Source of the DNA: G963663315 sp963665165
Lineage (GTDB): Bacteria > Pseudomonadota > Gammaproteobacteria > Arenicellales > Poriferihabitantaceae
Assembly (NCBI GenBank): GCA_963665165.1
Contig: OY761989.1
Span: forward strand, 496,001-560,000
DNA length: 64,000 nt
Reading direction: 5' to 3'
The notes beneath the pieces are model-generated. The model worked only from the letters and a program-made list of their open reading frames with translations. It was not told the origin of the DNA and made no database searches. Both the position numbers and the translations under genes were made by a program. This document shows, piece by piece, positions 59,975-64,000 of this stretch. Numbering within the stretch: the first letter of the stretch is position 1; every line of letters begins with the position of its first letter.

Positions 59975-60307
59975 ATGGGTATAGAACTTGACGGGCGCAG
60001 TTACGATACCGATGAGGAGGGTTACCTCGCAAACCTGTCTGACTGGAGTCCTGAAATCGCAGACCAGATGGCCAAACTGGATGATTGCGACCTGGGTGAA
60101 CATCATTGGGAAGTGATCAATTTCCTGCGTGATTATTATGAAGAATATCAAATTGCGCCTGCAGTCCGGGTGTTGACCAAGTCGATTGGCAGAAAGCTGG
60201 GGAAAGACAAGGGCAACAGCAAATATCTTTATCAACTGTTCCCTTATGGACCGGCCAAACAGGCTTGCAAGTACGCTGGATTGCCGAAGCCGACGGGCTG
60301 TGTCTAG
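59975..60307 (+). CDS. dsrC: Sulfur carrier DsrC
   Basis: A 110-aa DsrC with both redox-active cysteines in the flexible C-terminal arm (Cys98 in 'KQACKYAGLPKPTGC' and Cys109, penultimate). Both are required for true DsrC; TusE homologues keep only the last. It shuttles sulfur to DsrAB and is oxidised by DsrMK. It starts 54 bases after dsrB, with GGAGA upstream. The dsrEFH genes that normally supply sulfur to DsrC in sulfur oxidisers are not between dsrB and dsrC. Confidence 0.95.
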   Translation: MGIELDGRSYDTDEEGYLANLSDWSPEIADQMAKLDDCDLGEHHWEVINFLRDYYEEYQIAPAVRVLTKSIGRKLGKDKGNSKYLYQLFPYGPAKQACKYAGLPKPTGCV

Positions 60308-60315
60308 TCGATTGA

Positions 60316-61047
60316 ATGTCGGCAATAACGGTCATCTATGCGGTGATGTTCTACATCGCCACCGCAACGCTGGTGATCGGCTCCGGCCGCAAGATCATCC
60401 AGTATTCACGCACTCCGGCGCCGCTTAAAATTCCGACCACCCCGGCGCCGGTTACCAGAACCGGCGTGGTTGCCCGTCTGGTCCGTGAAATCGTGTTCTT
60501 CGAGAGCTTGTTCAAGGGCAGCAAATGGAGCTGGTTGTTCGGATGGTTGTTTCATTTTAGCCTGCTGGTCGTGATGATCCGCCATCTGCGTTATTTCACC
60601 GAACCGGTCTGGGGGGTGGCGGCGCTGACCGCGGACATCGGCGTTATCATGGGCTGGGTCATGATTTTCGGGTTATCGGGATTGCTGGTTCGCCGGATCG
60701 GGGTGGATCGCATCCGTTATATTTCGGCCCCGTCCGATTATCTGATGTTGCTGCTGATTATTGCCATCGGGGTCAGCGGCCTGTTGGTGAAGTATGTCTT
60801 TCACAGCGACATCGTTCAGCTGAAAGCCTTTATTTCCGGCCTGATCACATTCAACTGGCAACCATTGCCGGCGGACCCCGGCTTGTTGATTCACCTGGCG
60901 CTGGTCATCATTCTGATGTTGATTTTCCCGGTCAGCAAATTGCTGCATGCGCCTGGCCTGCTTTTCAGTCCGACCCGCAACCAGGTCGACAATCCCAGGG
61001 AGCGGCGCCATGTTGCAATGTGGGCGGATTCGCCGCCCGGCAAGTGA
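60316..61047 (+). CDS. dsrM: DsrM, heme b membrane subunit
   Basis: Integral membrane cytochrome b-type subunit of 243 aa with about five to six hydrophobic helices and several His in helices ('WLFHFSLLVVMIRHLRYFT', 'KYVFHSD', 'IHLALVIILMLIFP') suited to heme b ligation (NarI-like). With DsrK it moves electrons from reduced DsrC to the quinone pool. Starts eight bases after dsrC and ends 51 bases before dsrK. Confidence 0.92.
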   Translation: MSAITVIYAVMFYIATATLVIGSGRKIIQYSRTPAPLKIPTTPAPVTRTGVVARLVREIVFFESLFKGSKWSWLFGWLFHFSLLVVMIRHLRYFTEPVWGVAALTADIGVIMGWVMIFGLSGLLVRRIGVDRIRYISAPSDYLMLLLIIAIGVSGLLVKYVFHSDIVQLKAFISGLITFNWQPLPADPGLLIHLALVIILMLIFPVSKLLHAPGLLFSPTRNQVDNPRERRHVAMWADSPPGK

Positions 61048-61098
61048 GGGCTGAACCATGCATCGGGAGCCAGGCGGTCATGACAGGAGAACCAGTGC

Positions 61099-62592
61099 AT
61101 GAAAGCAGATTTCCAGATTCCTGAACTGAAGGAATATCCGGAGATTCCAGTGCTGGTCAACGGAGCGATGGGACACAGCCAGCCTTTTGTAGCCAAGCCG
61201 GAGCATCAGGAGCCGCTGGGCTATCCGGGTGAACTGGTTGCCGACTGGCATGACCGTGCAATCGAAAAAATGGGGGAGTTGCTCGGCAAGTTCCGCTCCC
61301 TGAGGGTATTCATGGATACCTGTGTCAAGTGTGGAGCCTGCACGGATAAATGCCACTACTATCTGGGCACGGCGGACCCGAAAAATATGCCTGTGGCCCG
61401 TCAGGACCTGATGCGGGCAGTGTACCGGCGCTACTTTACCTTTGCCGGCAAATATTTCCCCTGGCTGGTAGGGGCGGTGGACCTGACCGAGGAAGTGGTC
61501 AGGGACTGGTATCGTTACTTCTACCAGTGTTCGGAGTGTCGGCGCTGTTCCGGATTTTGCCCGATCGGTATCGATACCGCCGAGGTGACCATGGCGGCCA
61601 GGGAAATTCTGGACCATATCGGCATCGGACAGAAATACAGCAATGAAATCATCGGCAAGGTTCACAAAATCGGTAACAATCTGGGGTTGCCCGAACCCGC
61701 GCTGGTGGATACGCTGGAAGGTCTGGAGGAAGACATCGAAGAGGAAACCGGGGTTGCGGTCAGATTGCCGGTGGACCAGGAGGGCGCGGAAGTATTGCTG
61801 GTAACGCCGAGCGCCGATTTTTTCGCCGAACCGCATATTGACGGACTGATCGGCTACGCGAAGGTTTTCCACAAGGCCGGGATAAGCTGGACGATCAGTT
61901 CCTACGCATCCGAAGCGGCTAACTTCGGTGTCTTTACCGGTTCCTGGGAGCACATGCAAAAAGTGGCGGGCCGGGTCCGTACCGCGGCCCTTGATCTCGG
62001 CGTCAGGCGCATCGTTGTGGGTGAATGCGGCCATGCCTGGCGCGTGGCCTACAGTTTCTGGAACAGCCTGATCGGACCTTTTGATTTCCTCGACCGGAAC
62101 TATCCGGTACCGCAGCATATTTGTGAACTGACTCACGACCTCATTCAACAGGGTGTTTTGAAGTTTGACCCGGAAGTACATGGTGACAAGGTGATTACTT
62201 TCCATGATTCCTGCAATGTGTCGCGGGGGTCGCGCATGGGCGACATGCCGGGGGGGCAGTTCATTATTCCGCGGCGGATTATCCGGGCGTGCAGCCACAA
62301 TTTTGTCGAAATGGCGCCGGATACGATTCGTGAGAACACCTTTTGTTGCGGCGGAGGGGGCGGACTGCTGACCGATGATCTGCTGGAACTCAGGGTCAAG
62401 GGCGCCATGCCAAGGGCACAGGCCCTGCAACAGGTTATCGAAGATCACGGCGTTACCCACATGGCCGCGATTTGCGCCATTTGCAAAAGCCAGTTCACAA
62501 AGGTCCTGCCGATGTATGGCATGGGCATGGATATGGTGGTCAGTGTGCATCAGCTTGTCGGTGATGCGCTGATCATGCAGACCGAGCACTAG
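61099..62592 (+). CDS. dsrK: DsrK, iron-sulfur heterodisulfide-reductase-like subunit
   Basis: A 497-aa cytoplasmic Fe-S subunit. Two classical 4Fe4S motifs are visible ('CVKCGACTDKCHYY' and 'CSECRRCSGFCPIG'), along with two CCG-domain motifs ('HDSCNVSRGSRMGD' and 'FCCGGGGGLLTDD') typical of HdrD-type catalytic sites. It oxidises the DsrC thiols to the disulfide or trisulfide state. Preceded by dsrM and followed after 33 bases by dsrL. Confidence 0.94.
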   Translation: MKADFQIPELKEYPEIPVLVNGAMGHSQPFVAKPEHQEPLGYPGELVADWHDRAIEKMGELLGKFRSLRVFMDTCVKCGACTDKCHYYLGTADPKNMPVARQDLMRAVYRRYFTFAGKYFPWLVGAVDLTEEVVRDWYRYFYQCSECRRCSGFCPIGIDTAEVTMAAREILDHIGIGQKYSNEIIGKVHKIGNNLGLPEPALVDTLEGLEEDIEEETGVAVRLPVDQEGAEVLLVTPSADFFAEPHIDGLIGYAKVFHKAGISWTISSYASEAANFGVFTGSWEHMQKVAGRVRTAALDLGVRRIVVGECGHAWRVAYSFWNSLIGPFDFLDRNYPVPQHICELTHDLIQQGVLKFDPEVHGDKVITFHDSCNVSRGSRMGDMPGGQFIIPRRIIRACSHNFVEMAPDTIRENTFCCGGGGGLLTDDLLELRVKGAMPRAQALQQVIEDHGVTHMAAICAICKSQFTKVLPMYGMGMDMVVSVHQLVGDALIMQTEH

Positions 62593-62625
62593 AGATCATG
62601 ATGTTCCAACAGTCAGGAAGCTGAA

Positions 62626-64000
62626 ATGTCGAAACCAACAGAACAAAACAGGCAGACCTTCAGGAAATTCAGCGAAGGGGCGTTCAAGTGGGCAAACTAT
62701 CAGGAGGACATTTTTAATGAAGACACCTCCCACAAATGTCCCACTTATGTCCATCGCACGCCGCCGTGCCAGGGTAGTTGTCCTTCCGGAGAGGATATTC
62801 GGGGATGGCTGCAGATTGTTCGTGGCATTGAAAAGCCGCCGGCGGACATGAGCTGGCAGGAATATGCGTTTCGGCGCTCGACCGACGCTAACCCGTTCCC
62901 GTCGATGATGGGCCGGGTTTGTCCCGCTCCCTGTGAGGCGGGTTGCAACCGCAACAATGTGGACGACTTTGTAGGCATCAATGCCGTCGAGCAATATATC
63001 GGTGATACTGCTTTTGAGGAAAACTTCAGGTTTGACGCTGCGCCGCCTCTCAACCGGCAGCGTGTCGCCATCATCGGCGGTGGGCCGGCTGGCCTGGCCG
63101 CGGCTTATCAGTTGAGGCGAAAAGGCTATGGTTCCGTTATTTTCGAAAAACAGGCGGAGCTTGGCGGCATGTTCCGTTACGGGATCCCGGGATATCGAAC
63201 GCCAAGGAGCGTACTGGATCATGAGATTCAGCGGATACTGGACCTTGACGGTATCGAGGTCAGGTTGAACATACGGGTGGGTACCGACCTCTCCGTGCAG
63301 GCGCTCGAAAATGATTATGACGCGATTATCTGGGCGATTGGCTGCCAGACCGGCAATGCCCTGCCGCTGGATGGCTGGGATGATGCGCCGAACTGTGTCA
63401 GTGGCGTTGCCTTTCTGGAGGCTTTCAACAAGGGTAATCTGAAGGTCACGGCGGACAAGGTGCTCTGTGTCGGCGGCGGCGATACCTCGATTGACGTGGT
63501 GTCGGTGGCGCGACGATTGGGCAAAATAATCAATATCAACCAGAAGGACCGTCCGGAAGAGGTCATTGGCGGGTATGCGGCCCATGATTCGGCGATGGTC
63601 GCGCTCAGGCAGGGTTGCGATGTGACTCTGACCGCGTTGTTCAAACGCCAGAACATGACGGCATCGGAAATCGAGGTGGAGGACGCAACCACCGAAGGGG
63701 TCAATATTGTAGACGGTGTCATGCCGGTTGAATTACTGATTGACGACACTGGCCGGGCAGTCGGCCTGAAGATGATGCAGTGCGAAATGGATAACAAGGG
63801 CGTGCCGACCGCTATCGAAGGTACGGAATTCGACCTGGAGGCGGATTTGATTGTCTCTGCGATCGGCCAGGGTGGTGATCTCAAGGGCATGGAGGATATG
63901 GCCAACGAGCGCAACCTGATCAATGCCGATCCGGGGTTCCGGGTGCCTGGCCGACCGGGGCATTTCGTCGCGGGAGACATTATCCGCCCCCATTTGCTGA
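62626..64000 (+). CDS. dsrL: DsrL, NAD(P)H:acceptor oxidoreductase (3' end cut by window)
   Basis: The first 458 residues of DsrL, open to the window edge. An N-terminal Fe-S region ('CQGSCPSGEDIRG', 'GRVCPAPCEAGCNRN') of the glutamate synthase beta-subunit type precedes the FAD motif 'VAIIGGGPAGLAAAYQL', 'GELGGMFRYGIPGYR'-like segment, and the NAD(P) motif 'VLCVGGGDTSIDVV'. In sulfur oxidisers DsrL links DsrAB to NAD(P)H. Its presence is an argument for the oxidative direction. The rest of dsr (J, O, P and others) is presumably beyond the window. Confidence 0.9.
   Translation, partial: MSKPTEQNRQTFRKFSEGAFKWANYQEDIFNEDTSHKCPTYVHRTPPCQGSCPSGEDIRGWLQIVRGIEKPPADMSWQEYAFRRSTDANPFPSMMGRVCPAPCEAGCNRNNVDDFVGINAVEQYIGDTAFEENFRFDAAPPLNRQRVAIIGGGPAGLAAAYQLRRKGYGSVIFEKQAELGGMFRYGIPGYRTPRSVLDHEIQRILDLDGIEVRLNIRVGTDLSVQALENDYDAIIWAIGCQTGNALPLDGWDDAPNCVSGVAFLEAFNKGNLKVTADKVLCVGGGDTSIDVVSVARRLGKIININQKDRPEEVIGGYAAHDSAMVALRQGCDVTLTALFKRQNMTASEIEVEDATTEGVNIVDGVMPVELLIDDTGRAVGLKMMQCEMDNKGVPTAIEGTEFDLEADLIVSAIGQGGDLKGMEDMANERNLINADPGFRVPGRPGHFVAGDIIRPHLL

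Noticed and set aside
61078..62589. 503-aa ORF antisense to dsrK
   Set aside because: DsrK carries the Fe-S motifs on the plus strand; the antisense product is His/Gln-rich and unstructured.

Overview
This window looks like chromosomal DNA from an uncultured, moderately GC-rich gammaproteobacterium that oxidises sulfur. The strongest evidence is at the right end, where a dsrA-dsrB-dsrC-dsrM-dsrK-dsrL run encodes reverse dissimilatory sulfite reductase, its membrane electron-transfer partners and the start of the NAD(P)H oxidoreductase DsrL. A siroheme synthase gene (cysG) lies elsewhere in the window. No closer taxonomic placement is attempted.

Layout. (1) 1-12.8 kb: a tightly overlapping plus-strand operon that joins Trb/VirB-type secretion-core genes (trbF, trbG, trbH, trbI) to an R64-like type IVb pilus set (pilN, O, P, Q, R, S, V) and ends in a secreted HNH/Excalibur nuclease. 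No relaxase, coupling protein or recombinase is visible, and the operon enters from the left edge. (2) 12.8-20.5 kb: mixed housekeeping genes (two small conserved unknowns, a methyltransferase, a GST, a Sel1 protein, a TrpD2-like protein, CysG, a class V aminotransferase and an arginine deiminase-superfamily enzyme). (3) 20.8-28.3 kb: a cold-shock gene, then a minus-strand set of three dehydrogenases and a three-part TRAP transporter matching the hpsP-hpsO-hpsN logic for 2,3-dihydroxypropane-1-sulfonate (DHPS), then pncA. (4) 28.4-38.3 kb: a methyltransferase with a complete branched-chain/urea-type ABC importer and a membrane protein, then a GC-rich block (PLP decarboxylase, YghU, glyoxalase I). 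(5) 38.5-42.5 kb: an accessory islet (PD-(D/E)XK nuclease, an uncharacterised two-gene cassette with an ImmA-like tail, VapBC) beside tRNA-Pro. (6) 42.6-50.0 kb: a glycine-betaine ABC importer with a double-length permease, then a four-gene operon ending in a stand-alone Cas6-like protein. (7) 50.2-57.3 kb: a decayed defence island (ParDE, HNH/methyltransferase R-M pair coupled to an IS1595-type transposase, DUF4065 and type III Res remnants, SIR2-HerA, KTSC). (8) 57.5-64 kb: the dsr operon.

How the parts fit. Siroheme from CysG is the cofactor of DsrAB. DsrC carries sulfur between DsrAB and the DsrMK membrane module, and DsrL supplies the electron link to NAD(P)H. If DHPS is imported and oxidised to sulfolactate, the sulfite released by a lyase not seen here would enter the same sulfur economy. 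Three substrate-binding-protein genes, in three separate transporter operons, are each followed at once by an mRNA hairpin, as expected for raised expression of the binding protein over its membrane partners.

A caution on quality: between about 50.2 and 58.3 kb many genes carry single-base indels that split otherwise well-conserved reading frames, including three in dsrA. The remainder of the window shows none that I could see. I treat these as possible consensus errors as well as possible real decay, and give corrected gene extents.
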